Assembly (NCBI RefSeq): GCF_034720595.1
Contig: NZ_JAYESJ010000001.1
Location: 126,501 to 190,500 of the forward strand
Length of the DNA stretch: 64,000 nt
Source of the DNA: Rhizobium sp. CC-YZS058
GTDB lineage: Bacteria; Pseudomonadota; Alphaproteobacteria; Rhizobiales; Rhizobiaceae
Direction of reading: 5' to 3'
Positions 16,697 through 23,912 of this stretch are shown here, piece by piece. The notes beneath the pieces are model-generated. The model made no database searches and had not been told where the DNA came from. It saw nothing but the letters and a program-made list of their open reading frames with translations. The position numbers and the translations under genes were made by a program. Numbering within the stretch: the stretch's first letter is position 1; each line of letters starts with the position of its first letter.

Positions 16697-16966
16697 TCAG
16701 CCTTCCTGACGAGCGGTCGACGGCTCCGGAGCCCATCGAGAGCCACAGGCATAGCAAGCCATGCGGACGAGGACGAGAAAGGCCTTTTCTTCGCGGCTGA
16801 TGATCTCCTCCGATAAGCCGGCCGCGGTCAATTGCTTTCGTGCGGTCTGGCCGGTCTGCCTAATGATGTGTTCGGCCTCTCGCTGCGTCCTGGCTGCCTT
16901 GAGGCGCAAGGCGATCCGCAGGGCATGACCATGGCGGCGACTAGCTGGGAATGGGGTGACGGTCAC
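16697..16966 (-). CDS. DUF6074-like small protein
   Basis: A GTG at 16966 with AAAGGA six bases upstream gives an 89-residue protein starting VTVTPFPASRRHGHALRIA. This PFP..RR....R.IA opening with many Arg/Ala residues matches the small DUF6074-like proteins common on rhizobial islands and plasmids. An upstream in-frame ATG at 17008 would add 14 residues and lacks a ribosome binding site. Function unknown. It faces the end of the membrane module. Confidence 0.6.
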   Translation of the reverse strand: MTVTPFPASRRHGHALRIALRLKAARTQREAEHIIRQTGQTARKQLTAAGLSEEIISREEKAFLVLVRMACYACGSRWAPEPSTARQEG

Positions 16967-17089
16967 CGGCGGTCCTTTTTTGCGAGCGAGGACGCGATGA
17001 AAGAACACTCGAAGTGACTGAGGCAGTGGTTTAGATTAGCATGGGGCACGGCGGGGCCTCCGGTAGCCATATACATGGTAACTATAACT

Positions 17090-17236
17090 GTATGCCTAGA
17101 GCATACACTCAGAGTCTAAAAACAGGCTCTATCGTATGCCCTGGACATACACTTGGCGGTCTATGGTATGCTCTGGGCGTACCATGCTCTGTTTATCGTA
17201 TGCCCTAGGCACACCATTGGTATGCTCTGGGCATGC
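17090..17236. repeat. five phased copies of a 17-bp palindrome
   Basis: Five near-palindromes of the form GTATGC-N5-GCATAC (consensus GTATGCYCTRGGCATAC) start at 17090, 17134, 17166, 17198 and 17220. The first is perfect and the other four each have one arm mismatch. Start-to-start distances are 44, 32, 32 and 22 bases, all close to whole turns of the DNA helix, as for iterons or cooperative operators. Four copies lie inside the 3' coding part of the interrupted minus-strand gene at 17129..17662 and encode repeated PEHT-type text; the first lies beyond its stop. Confidence 0.8.
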
Positions 17237-17662
17237 CGGGTTTTCTTCTTCAGGCCTCCAGTTCATGAACTCTTTCGTGCCTCCGGTCAGCACTCGGAGC
17301 GGCAAATCGCGCGGCAGATCGGTCAGCTCCCAACGTGTCGAGCGACCGTAGTTGCTGCCCTGCTTCGCGACCTTCCAATCGAAAGAGCCTTTGACCCCTG
17401 GCTTTATAAAGCCTTTCTCCTGCAGGCCAGTGAAGGCAGCCGCAACGGGCTTGTTGCTGCAGTTCAGGAGCCGCTCGGCCTAGCGATGTGACACGGGAAT
17501 GTCGCCATTGTTCCGGCCGTTGTATCGGCGCTTGATGGCGATATAGAGCGCCTGCTCATAGACAGACGCAGCCTGCCAAGCGGCGCATTTGAAGAACCAT
17601 TCATGCATCTGGATATAGTGACCGTCGCCAACAGTTCGCCCGGTCGCGTTGTGTTTCGCCAT
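17129..17662 (-). pseudogene. winged-helix-like island protein interrupted by one amber codon
   Basis: The gene starts at an ATG that overlaps the stop of the upstream XRE gene (TAATG). It reads MAKHNATGRTVGDGHYIQMH, then ALYIAIKRRYNGRNNGDIP and SHR, reaches TAG at 17480-17482, and continues in the same frame for 116 codons (AERLLNCSNKPVAAAFTGLQ, EKGFIKPGVKGSFDWK, RWELTDLP) to a TAG at 17129. The joined text has the order known from rhizobial island proteins with a winged-helix fold, where the stop position normally carries Glu (REAERLL), so GAG to TAG is the likely change. The tail is repeat-encoded. The interruption, or readthrough or a sequencing error, is undecided. Confidence 0.75.
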
Positions 17663-17910
17663 TAATCACCCTTGGCCTTCGGCTTCGCCAGTCGCACCCC
17701 AGCACCGCCCCCATTCTCTGGAATGAAGACAACCCCTGCGGCTTCCAACGCTCGTTTGATTGCGTCCACATTGCCGGCCGCGCTGCGCTCCGTTCCAATG
17801 CTCTCCATGCGCTTGATTGTCTGAGCGGAGAGGCCAGTAGCCTTCGCCAGATCCTCCTGCGTCATACCGACGAGCGCCCTTGCGGCCTTCATTTGGTTTG
17901 CGTCGATCAC
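17662..17910 (-). CDS. XRE-family HTH transcriptional regulator
   Basis: The 82-residue protein is a single Cro/CI-type helix-turn-helix (MKAARALVGMTQEDLAKATG, LSAQTIKRMES). The C-terminal AGVVFIPENGGGAGVRL segment is typical of small rhizobial regulators. It is the first gene of a minus-strand pair and overlaps the next start by one base. It may act as autorepressor and could bind the palindromes at 17090..17236, but this is inference. Confidence 0.88.
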   Translation of the reverse strand: MIDANQMKAARALVGMTQEDLAKATGLSAQTIKRMESIGTERSAAGNVDAIKRALEAAGVVFIPENGGGAGVRLAKPKAKGD

Positions 17911-18026
17911 CTGATCATATCCTTCATGTCACTTTTTGTACATCCTCCGTATCCTGGCGGTTGACACCTAGCAATACGGCCATTATACCTAACGTACAAC
18001 GTGGTTAATGCCAAGGGACATTTGAG

Positions 18027-18359
18027 ATGTTCAACCGCTCTGAAATCATGAAGGACGCATGGGCGCGCTACCGTGACATTCGCGTGCGGTACTCGGCTAA
18101 GCAGATTGAGCGCGGCTTTGTGGATGGTTCGTTCTCGGCCTGCCTCGTCATCGCCTGGCGCGTTGCCAAAAAGCAGGCAGCCGCAAAGGCCCGTCAGGCT
18201 CGCATTGACGCGATGCTGACCACTGCCAACGGCGAACGCCTCCACGGCCTCCTCAACGCTCTGGAGTCCAGCAATTACCTCTCCTTCCGCTTCAGCCAGG
18301 GTGACGAGCGCGCCCGCATCGAACAGGCAATCAATCAACTCATCGGAGAAGCAGCATGA
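18027..18359 (+). CDS. hypothetical protein, first gene of a compact island operon
   Basis: The 110-residue product is helical and basic (MKDAWARYRDIRVRYSAKQI, then AWRVAKKQAAAKARQARIDA), with no signal or membrane segment. A TTTGAGATG context precedes the start without a strong ribosome binding site. The stop overlaps the next ATG by 4 bases. Similar short proteins are common on rhizobial plasmids and prophage-like islands, and their function is not known to me. Confidence 0.7.
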   Translation: MFNRSEIMKDAWARYRDIRVRYSAKQIERGFVDGSFSACLVIAWRVAKKQAAAKARQARIDAMLTTANGERLHGLLNALESSNYLSFRFSQGDERARIEQAINQLIGEAA

Positions 18360-18745
18360 ACATGGCACTGCACGCCTCGACGGTCCTTCCGTCGCTCGCC
18401 AGCCTCGGACAGCAGTTCGACCAGCTCTCGGCAGAGTATGACCACGCCTCCGCCCATTGCTCCGCTCTCATTGCTCAGAGCGAAAAGGAGATTGAGCAGG
18501 CCGGCATCGCGTACGGCTCGACGGCCTGGAGCTGCAGACGCTTTGCCACCTGCGGCGCTGCGATCCGCACGGCCGATAGCCTGAAGATGGACCTTGAAGA
18601 GCTGGCGCTGGAGATTGCCCGCCATCCGGTCGCGTCGATCGACGACCTTGCCGTGAAGGCCCGCGCGCATCTGGCATTGCAGGAGCCTCACGCGATCCTG
18701 ACCGACATTGCCAATCTTCGCAGTCTCGGCCCCGCAACAGCCTGA
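18356..18745 (+). CDS. hypothetical helical protein of the island operon
   Basis: This 129-residue soluble protein is predicted almost all helical, with heptad-like stretches (LASLGQQFDQLSAEYDHASA and ADSLKMDLEELALEIARHP). It overlaps the preceding gene by 4 bases and is followed by the next gene after 56 bases. Three cysteines are present (AHCSALI, WSCRRFATC). No family is recognised. Confidence 0.7.
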   Translation: MNMALHASTVLPSLASLGQQFDQLSAEYDHASAHCSALIAQSEKEIEQAGIAYGSTAWSCRRFATCGAAIRTADSLKMDLEELALEIARHPVASIDDLAVKARAHLALQEPHAILTDIANLRSLGPATA

Positions 18746-18801
18746 CACTCCGGGGGCTGACCGCCCCTTTCACACCTCGCAACACCACTGGAGAATGACC
18801 C

Positions 18802-19317
18802 ATGTCGAACGATACCGTTCCGGCCAATGTCGAAGCTATGGCCGCTATCGCCCGCCTCGCGGAGACTGACACCGTTGTGCGCCTCGCTCAGGACATGAGA
18901 AAAGCGGTGTCCGAATATGACCGCCTCTGCCACCTCGCGGCCAAGCACGAGAAGAATGCAGCCGGCCGCTACTATGCGGAAGGAATGGAGCAAGCTGGCG
19001 ACAAGCACGCAGCGCTTGAGACCGCATTGTCTCAGCACAAGGCCTGCACCGCGGAAGGGGCTTTGGTCCAAGCCTGCCTATTGATTGATAGCTTCATTCG
19101 CCTTGGCGAGTACGGCAACGACCGCGACCAGCAGCGCCAATTCGATGAGGACATTCGCGCCGCAAACCGGCTGGCGTTCTCCGTCATCGACTACCTGCGC
19201 AGCGTTTGCGCCTTCCAGCCGGAAGCTATCGGCTTCGAATACCAGCACCTCAATCCCTGGCTCTCCGCTGACGAGCGCCTTTCCCACGCCGGCATTGCTT
19301 TGGAGGAAGTACGATGA
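18802..19317 (+). CDS. hypothetical protein of the island operon
   Basis: The 171-residue product is soluble and helical (VEAMAAIARLAETDTVVRLA, DRLCHLAAKHEKNAAGRYYA). GGAG lies upstream of the ATG. It overlaps the following gene by 4 bases (ATGA), so it is translationally coupled. No catalytic motif or known domain is recognised. Confidence 0.7.
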   Translation: MSNDTVPANVEAMAAIARLAETDTVVRLAQDMRKAVSEYDRLCHLAAKHEKNAAGRYYAEGMEQAGDKHAALETALSQHKACTAEGALVQACLLIDSFIRLGEYGNDRDQQRQFDEDIRAANRLAFSVIDYLRSVCAFQPEAIGFEYQHLNPWLSADERLSHAGIALEEVR

Positions 19318-20066
19318 TCAAGGCACCTCATCCCGCACTCGACCTGTCTTTCATGCGCCGCAAAGGCAGGGGGCAGGGGATCGACCATTGGGACGTGACC
19401 ACGGCCGGCGATTATGTCGAGGACTGGAAACGCGGCGCTCGGCTCGGCTCCGAATACCTCGCCTACATTGGCCGGCATTCCACGACCTTCAATGCAACGT
19501 TGCTGGGCTGCATCGTTCAGGACATGGGCGCACCGAAAAACGGGCTTATGCTTGGCTTCCTTCGCGCTGTGAACGAACACGCGATGCTTGGCGCTCGTCT
19601 GGTCAACGGCGGCTCTGATGATGCGGCCGAGCCCGCCCCTTCGATTGCTGAACTATTCGGGATTTGGAAGCAGCACCGCGCTGCCGTCGCCATGGCAGAT
19701 GCTGCCGACGAGGCGGCGGTGAACACGGCCTCCGATGCGGCCTACGAGGTTGGGCAACGCCTCCTAAAGATGCCTGCCGTCACGGCGCGTGACTTCGCGA
19801 TGAAAGTCATCGTTAGCACAACGGCCGATGCATTCGAAATCGACGCGGACTTGATGAAAGAGGCTCTTGATCTCGCAGACTATCAGCGAGGGGGGCGAAT
19901 GATGCGCAACGCTGCCGCCATCGCTGCAGCTCATGCCAGGGCGTCACGCATCGCCCTGGCTACGCTCGCCAGCCTCACCGCCTTTGCTTTCGTAGTGACA
20001 GTCGCCACGGTCGCAGAACGCCATCAGGCCCGAACGGATCGGATTATGCAGGAGGTTCGCCCATGA
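19314..20066 (+). CDS. hypothetical protein with C-terminal membrane anchor, island operon
   Basis: This 250-residue protein is mainly helical and cytoplasmic (GIDHWDVTTAGDYVEDWKRG), with a single C-terminal transmembrane helix (about 216-238, ALATLASLTAFAFVVTVATV) and a short tail. It is therefore probably tail-anchored. It overlaps both neighbours by 4 bases, showing tight coupling. I recognise no family. Confidence 0.7.
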   Translation: MIKAPHPALDLSFMRRKGRGQGIDHWDVTTAGDYVEDWKRGARLGSEYLAYIGRHSTTFNATLLGCIVQDMGAPKNGLMLGFLRAVNEHAMLGARLVNGGSDDAAEPAPSIAELFGIWKQHRAAVAMADAADEAAVNTASDAAYEVGQRLLKMPAVTARDFAMKVIVSTTADAFEIDADLMKEALDLADYQRGGRMMRNAAAIAAAHARASRIALATLASLTAFAFVVTVATVAERHQARTDRIMQEVRP

Positions 20067-20197
20067 GGCTGCTGCAAATCTACACCGCCCATCAGCTCCT
20101 CCTCCTGTCCAAGTGGATCTTCGTCAAGGCAGAAAGGATGATGGACGACTACGAGCGGCACTATCGCCAGAGTCGACCTAACAAAACCTCACGTTGA
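20063..20197 (+). CDS. 44-residue hypothetical protein ending the island operon
   Basis: The ATG overlaps the TGA of the preceding gene (ATGA), with GGAGG eight bases upstream (20051-20055), so initiation is well supported. The product (MRLLQIYTAHQLLLLSKWIF, then VKAERMMDDYERHYRQSRPN) is basic with an amphipathic or weakly hydrophobic N-terminal helix. It is short enough to be missed by most gene finders. Function unknown. Confidence 0.6.
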   Translation: MRLLQIYTAHQLLLLSKWIFVKAERMMDDYERHYRQSRPNKTSR

Positions 20198-20285
20198 CCG
20201 TGAATATTCCCCTGCCGTGTGGTGAGTGTCGATCGATGCCACCGCGCGGCTTTTGCCAATATGAACGGCTCCGCTGTTGTATCGT

Positions 20286-20621
20286 TCAATGCAGCGTGAC
20301 ACCCTCTCTACCTCCTTCGCTCCCAAACAGCCTGACACGCCCCTTTTCGTAACAACGGCACGCTGCGATAAACCGACCTGCAACCTCATTAGCCGGCACT
20401 CCCTTTGCTGCCAAGGCTTCGAAGTCGCCGACGGCCTTCGACAGGTCTGCTAGTGCTCGCAGCAAGTGGACGTATGAATTCGTGCTGAGGTCATCCAGTG
20501 CACTTCGCTGCTGCCGTCGCACTTCATCGAGCAGCGCCCTGGCCGCGATCAGGTACTCATCGATCAGCATCTGTGAAACTTCACGTCTTTCCATCCATCC
20601 AGCCCGACAGTTCCGAATCAT
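20286..20621 (-). CDS. hypothetical helical protein
   Basis: The frame encodes up to 111 residues, mostly helical (MLIDEYLIAARALLDEVRRQ, NSYVHLLRALADLSKAVGDF). Starts at 20621, 20594 or 20570 are all possible and none has a clear ribosome binding site. The even distribution of helix-forming residues and absence of a better frame on the other strand support coding. No family is recognised. Confidence 0.5.
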   Translation of the reverse strand: MIRNCRAGWMERREVSQMLIDEYLIAARALLDEVRRQQRSALDDLSTNSYVHLLRALADLSKAVGDFEALAAKGVPANEVAGRFIAACRCYEKGRVRLFGSEGGREGVTLH

Positions 20622-20763
20622 AGTCTCAATTAGATTATTAGACTCGAATCATGATCAGAACTAAATTTGACAGGTATACGACAGCGTTCCTCGTTAACGA
20701 CTGCGGCCACGAGCGACCGCCCAATGCTATATCAGAGTTTTCGAATTTAGGGGTGAGTAGTTT

Positions 20764-21072
20764 ATGTCCGACGATCCCCTGTTGCAGTTGGCGCGCGATT
20801 TCAAACAACGTGCCGAGCTGCAGATCGAATGGCTGTCGTCTGTTGCGGATACCGCCGTGGCTGAGGGCGACGACTTCAGATTGCCCATCGCAATGAGCCT
20901 AGTTGCCGACTTTCGAACGGCGACTTTCCTGTTCCAAATAGCACTAACGCAACCATACGATCAGGAGCAGCGTGCTAAAGCCTGCGAAAAGGGCGTCAAT
21001 TGCTATCGGGACGCGGTGGACCGGCTCTTCAGCGCCCGAATGGCAGGGCTCGATCGGCGGATGAAGCCGTAG
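20764..21072 (+). CDS. hypothetical protein
   Basis: The 102-residue product is soluble and helical (MSDDPLLQLARDFKQRAELQ, then AMSLVADFRTATFLFQIAL) and acidic at its N-terminus. AGGGGTG is upstream at a somewhat long spacing. It stands alone, convergent with the DUF6894 gene. Function unknown. Confidence 0.6.
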   Translation: MSDDPLLQLARDFKQRAELQIEWLSSVADTAVAEGDDFRLPIAMSLVADFRTATFLFQIALTQPYDQEQRAKACEKGVNCYRDAVDRLFSARMAGLDRRMKP

Positions 21073-21103
21073 CTATTTCGGCAATCAAACAACCAGCACT
21101 TGG

Positions 21104-21379
21104 TTACCAGTCCTTCTTCCTTACCGCGAAAAATGCTTGGGCAAAATACGGGGAGATTGCCGCCTCCACATCAACGGAGCCTATGTCGCGCTTATCCTCG
21201 GAGTGTAATCTCACGCCGACTATGTCGACAACCTCTCCAGATTTCAGGATTTCCCCTACCATGCAACGAAGGTCAATTTTCGCCTTCGCATGGGCCGCGT
21301 CGTCATCAACACACTCGGTGCCTTCGACGTCCAGCAAATGGTCATTATCTGAAATAAGATCGAAATAATATTTCGGCAC
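21104..21379 (-). CDS. DUF6894-like protein (copy 1)
   Basis: A GTG start gives 91 residues beginning MPKYYFDLISDNDHLLDVEG, with acidic ECVDDDAAHAKAK next. This is the recognisable DUF6894 opening (M-P-x-Y-F-F-D..., D-x-x-G). The family is a set of small rhizobial proteins of unknown function, often in several copies. A second member follows upstream on the same strand at 21404. Confidence 0.7.
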   Translation of the reverse strand: MPKYYFDLISDNDHLLDVEGTECVDDDAAHAKAKIDLRCMVGEILKSGEVVDIVGVRLHSEDKRDIGSVDVEAAISPYFAQAFFAVRKKDW

Positions 21380-21403
21380 TGTAGGCAGTCCATCTGCTCG
21401 GCT

Positions 21404-21637
21404 TTATCGACTTACTGCTCTTTGAAAGCACACCTCGCCAACATGCTGCCGAGTGTTATCCCTGATGCGAACGGAGGTAATGGCAAAGGACTTCCCCTCA
21501 TCTGCGTAGGCGCTGGCAAGGTTGCGGAGGGAAGTGGCTGCCGCCGCCGACGCTTCAGCATCTCCCGGCAACACGACCCCGTGCCAATCCCGAAAGAGTA
21601 CGTTACCAACCTCGAAGTCGAAGAAGAATTTGCGCAT
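21404..21637 (-). CDS. DUF6894-like protein (copy 2)
   Basis: The ATG at 21637 begins MRKFFFDFEVGNVLFRDWHG, which again matches the DUF6894 opening; the longer open frame upstream to 21760 adds unrelated sequence. The product is 77 residues, ending VRIRDNTRQHVGEVCF. It is 24 bases from copy 1 on the same strand, so the two probably form one transcription unit and arose by duplication, though they have diverged strongly. Confidence 0.65.
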   Translation of the reverse strand: MRKFFFDFEVGNVLFRDWHGVVLPGDAEASAAAATSLRNLASAYADEGKSFAITSVRIRDNTRQHVGEVCFQRAVSR

Positions 21638-22147
21638 TCCGATAGACCCATTCGACCGACGCAGGACGCACGACACTGCTGCTGATTTGCGATGGGTTGA
21701 GGAATGCCGCACGTGTGTTCGGGCGGCAATCGCGAGGATTCGTGACCGGTACCGCACCAATCCTGACGATCCGTCGGGCTTTGATAGCTTGGCTTCTGTA
21801 GAGCGCGCTGATCATGAGAGCTGAGTGCGGTGTCCGCATCTTTTGACTCGGCGCTCAAGAGGTAGGGTTATCATAGCAGTACGCACGCCCGAGTGGACAA
21901 GTCAGCTCTGCAAGCCATTGCTGAAGCTAGAGGAATGAGTGGGGATCAGCCTCAGCAAGAACCACGTTTTCCCCAACACTAGTCCCTGCAGCCTAGGATG
22001 GTCCTTGATAGGTTTTCGTCCGGTCGAAATTCACTGCTGTTCGCACAAATTCGCACGTCACCAGAATATGAAGTGGGGAAGAAAATGGGGAGACGAGGGA
22101 ATTGACTTCGAATTTTGATGCGTAAACAAAGCGTTAAGCCAATTTAA
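21638..22147. other. 510-base stretch without a confident gene, beside tRNA-Ser
   Basis: Short overlapping open frames occur on both strands, but none has a ribosome binding site or recognisable protein character. The last 150 bases before the tRNA are A/T-rich (GAATTTTGATGCGTAAACAA near 22110). This is where an integrase gene or att core would be expected for an island at the tRNA 3' end, yet I see neither an integrase nor a copy of the tRNA end. Confidence 0.4.
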
Positions 22148-22237
22148 TGGCGGACAGGGAGGGATTCGAACCCTCGGTACGCTTTCACGTACACACGCGT
22201 TCCAGGCGTGCGCCTTAAACCACTCGGCCACCTGTCC
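22148..22237 (-). tRNA. tRNA-Ser(GGA)
   Basis: On the minus strand the sequence begins GGACAGGTGGCCGAGTGG and closes with CCTGTCCGCCA. This pairs the 7-bp acceptor stem and includes an encoded CCA. The anticodon loop is CTGGAAC between CACGC and GCGTG, giving anticodon GGA (serine). A long variable arm (GTGTACGTGAAAGCGTAC region) and the T-arm GGTTCGAATCC confirm the class II structure. Its 3' end points toward the low-GC accessory region. Confidence 0.97.
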
Positions 22238-22586
22238 TAAAAAGTCTTCACCGATGGTTTGAAGCGGTGAGGCGGCGCGAGCCGCGTCCGGCGCGATCGG
22301 TCGGACGGCGCGATATATACCGATGCGCTTTGCCGGATCAACTGGGCTGGCGCATTTTTTCGCAGAGGCGCTCGTTTGGTCGTTCAAACCAGGCAGGTGT
22401 GTGGGCTGCAGCCGCGCCGACAGAGGCTCCTTCCGCGGTTTACCGAACCGCGAAAGATTCACCGGGACGACCGGCCGCTGTCCTTGAGTTTCGGTCAGCT
22501 GAGGCCTACCTTTCTCGATAAGAAAAGCCCGGCGAGCGGCCTTGGGAACCAGGGCCTCGACCGGCTGTTGCAGGGAGGGTCGGAGC
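22238..22586. other. intergenic stretch upstream of tRNA-Ser and of a membrane protein gene
   Basis: This 349-base stretch separates the divergent tRNA-Ser gene and the gene at 22587 and should hold both promoters. I see no gene, clear hairpin terminator, or recognisable regulatory motif in it. Confidence 0.4.
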
Positions 22587-22898
22587 ATGGGATTCCTGGT
22601 GCGTTTTGCCAGCTTCATTGCGCTCGTGGCGGCCATCGTGGCTGGTACGGTCGATAGTATTCGCTCGATTTCGGAATCGACGCCGGTGCTGACCCCGCTC
22701 GGCACGGCGGTCGCGTCCTTCAGCGTTTCGGCTTTCGAGGCGATGGAAAAGCTGGAGAGCCCGGATGGTAGCTGGGCCGCCTTTGCCCCGGTGGCACGCT
22801 GGGTTCTCTCCCAGCCGGCCTTTGCGATCTTTCTGATGATGGCCCTGCTGTTCTGGATGATCGGCTATCGCCGCGGCTCCACCAACCGTTTTGCCTGA
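22587..22898 (+). CDS. small conserved-type membrane protein
   Basis: The ATG at 22587 follows a GGAGGG ribosome binding site; open frame upstream to 22542 is not needed. The 103-residue protein has a first transmembrane helix (FASFIALVAAIVAGTVDSI), a soluble loop (TAVASFSVSAFEAMEKLESP), a second helix (AIFLMMALLFWMIGYR), and a short basic tail. Similar two-helix proteins occur beside tRNA-Ser in rhizobial genomes as I remember them. Function unknown. Confidence 0.65.
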   Translation: MGFLVRFASFIALVAAIVAGTVDSIRSISESTPVLTPLGTAVASFSVSAFEAMEKLESPDGSWAAFAPVARWVLSQPAFAIFLMMALLFWMIGYRRGSTNRFA

Positions 22899-23108
22899 GT
22901 TGGTGCGGCATCGCCGCCGGCAAGGGTCGCTCTTTTGCGCGGCGCTCGCGCAATTGTGAGGCCCTGGCATGGCATGCCCCTTGGCGTTGCGGCCTGGAGC
23001 AACCATCTTTGGACAGGAGAGAGGCGAGACAGTCGCATTGGCCCATCCAGCGGCAAGCCGGGCGGACCTTTCGTCCTTGCATCTCGCCGTCCTTTAAGGA
23101 GATTGCCC

Positions 23109-23774
23109 ATGTTCCTGACCGAGCTTTTCGGCAAGAAGACCACGATGCCGTCGCCGGCCGATGCGCTGCCCGGCCGTGAGACGCCGCTCGCCACGTCCAC
23201 CCACCACGCCGTCAACGGCCATGCCCTCAAAGGACCTTATCCTGAAGGCATGAAGACCGTGCTCTTCGGCATGGGCTGTTTCTGGGGTGCCGAGCGGCTG
23301 TTCTGGCAGATGGATGGGGTCTATGTCACGGCCGTCGGCTATTCCGGCGGCTTCACGCCCAATCCCACCTATCGCGAAACCACCACGGGGCTGACCGGCC
23401 ATACCGAGGTGGTACTGGTCGTCTATGATCCGAAGGTCGTCAGTCTCGCAACGCTGCTCAAGGTGTTCTTCGAAGAGCACGACCCGACCCAGGGCATGCG
23501 CCAGGGCAATGATGTCGGCACGACCTATCGCTCTGCGATCTATGTGACCGACGAGGCCGATCTTGCCGAGGTCGAGGCTGCGCGCGATGCGTTCCAGACC
23601 GCGCTGAAGCGGGCCGGCCATGCTGCGCCGATCACCACCGAGATCGCACCTGCCGGACCCTTCTACTTTGCGGAGGCCGAGCACCAGCAATATCTGGAAA
23701 AGAACCCCGGCGGCTATTGCGGGCTGCGTGGCACCGGCGTTTCCTGCCCTGTGCCGAACCGCATCGCCTCCTGA
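23109..23774 (+). CDS. msrA: peptide methionine sulfoxide reductase MsrA
   Basis: MsrA reduces the S-epimer of methionine sulfoxide in proteins, repairing oxidative damage in the cytoplasm. The catalytic motif GCFWG is at residues 56-60 with Cys57 as nucleophile. Other family motifs are [28 protein letters not shown], and [15 protein letters not shown], whose cysteine can act as resolving thiol, plus a further Cys near the end (GVSCPVPN). AAGGAG precedes the ATG at 23109. At 221 residues it is the long MsrA form with a 45-residue N-terminal extension, common in rhizobia. Confidence 0.97.
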   Translation: MFLTELFGKKTTMPSPADALPGRETPLATSTHHAVNGHALKGPYPEGMKTVLFGMGCFWGAERLFWQMDGVYVTAVGYSGGFTPNPTYRETTTGLTGHTEVVLVVYDPKVVSLATLLKVFFEEHDPTQGMRQGNDVGTTYRSAIYVTDEADLAEVEAARDAFQTALKRAGHAAPITTEIAPAGPFYFAEAEHQQYLEKNPGGYCGLRGTGVSCPVPNRIAS

Positions 23775-23912
23775 GCGATCCCCTCCGGTACAGAACTTTT
23801 TGGGCCGTCGATGGTGTGCCGTCGGCGGCCCTTGCCGTGTCGGCGGTCCGCCTCTATGAAACATAACTCTTAGATACAAGTTTCTCTTGCGCCGCTTGGC
23901 GCCGGGCCGGCC

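Noticed and set aside
17090..17236. CRISPR-like repeat array
   Set aside because: Repeats are palindromes only 17 bases long, spacings are short and unequal, part is coding, and no cas genes are present.
21412..21858. Open frames on both strands around the second DUF6894 gene
   Set aside because: They overlap the better-supported DUF6894 gene and each other, and none has a ribosome binding site or family resemblance.
23800..23832. Terminator after msrA
   Set aside because: GGGCCG and CGGCCC can pair with mismatches, but there is no T-run on either strand, so I leave it out of the annotation.
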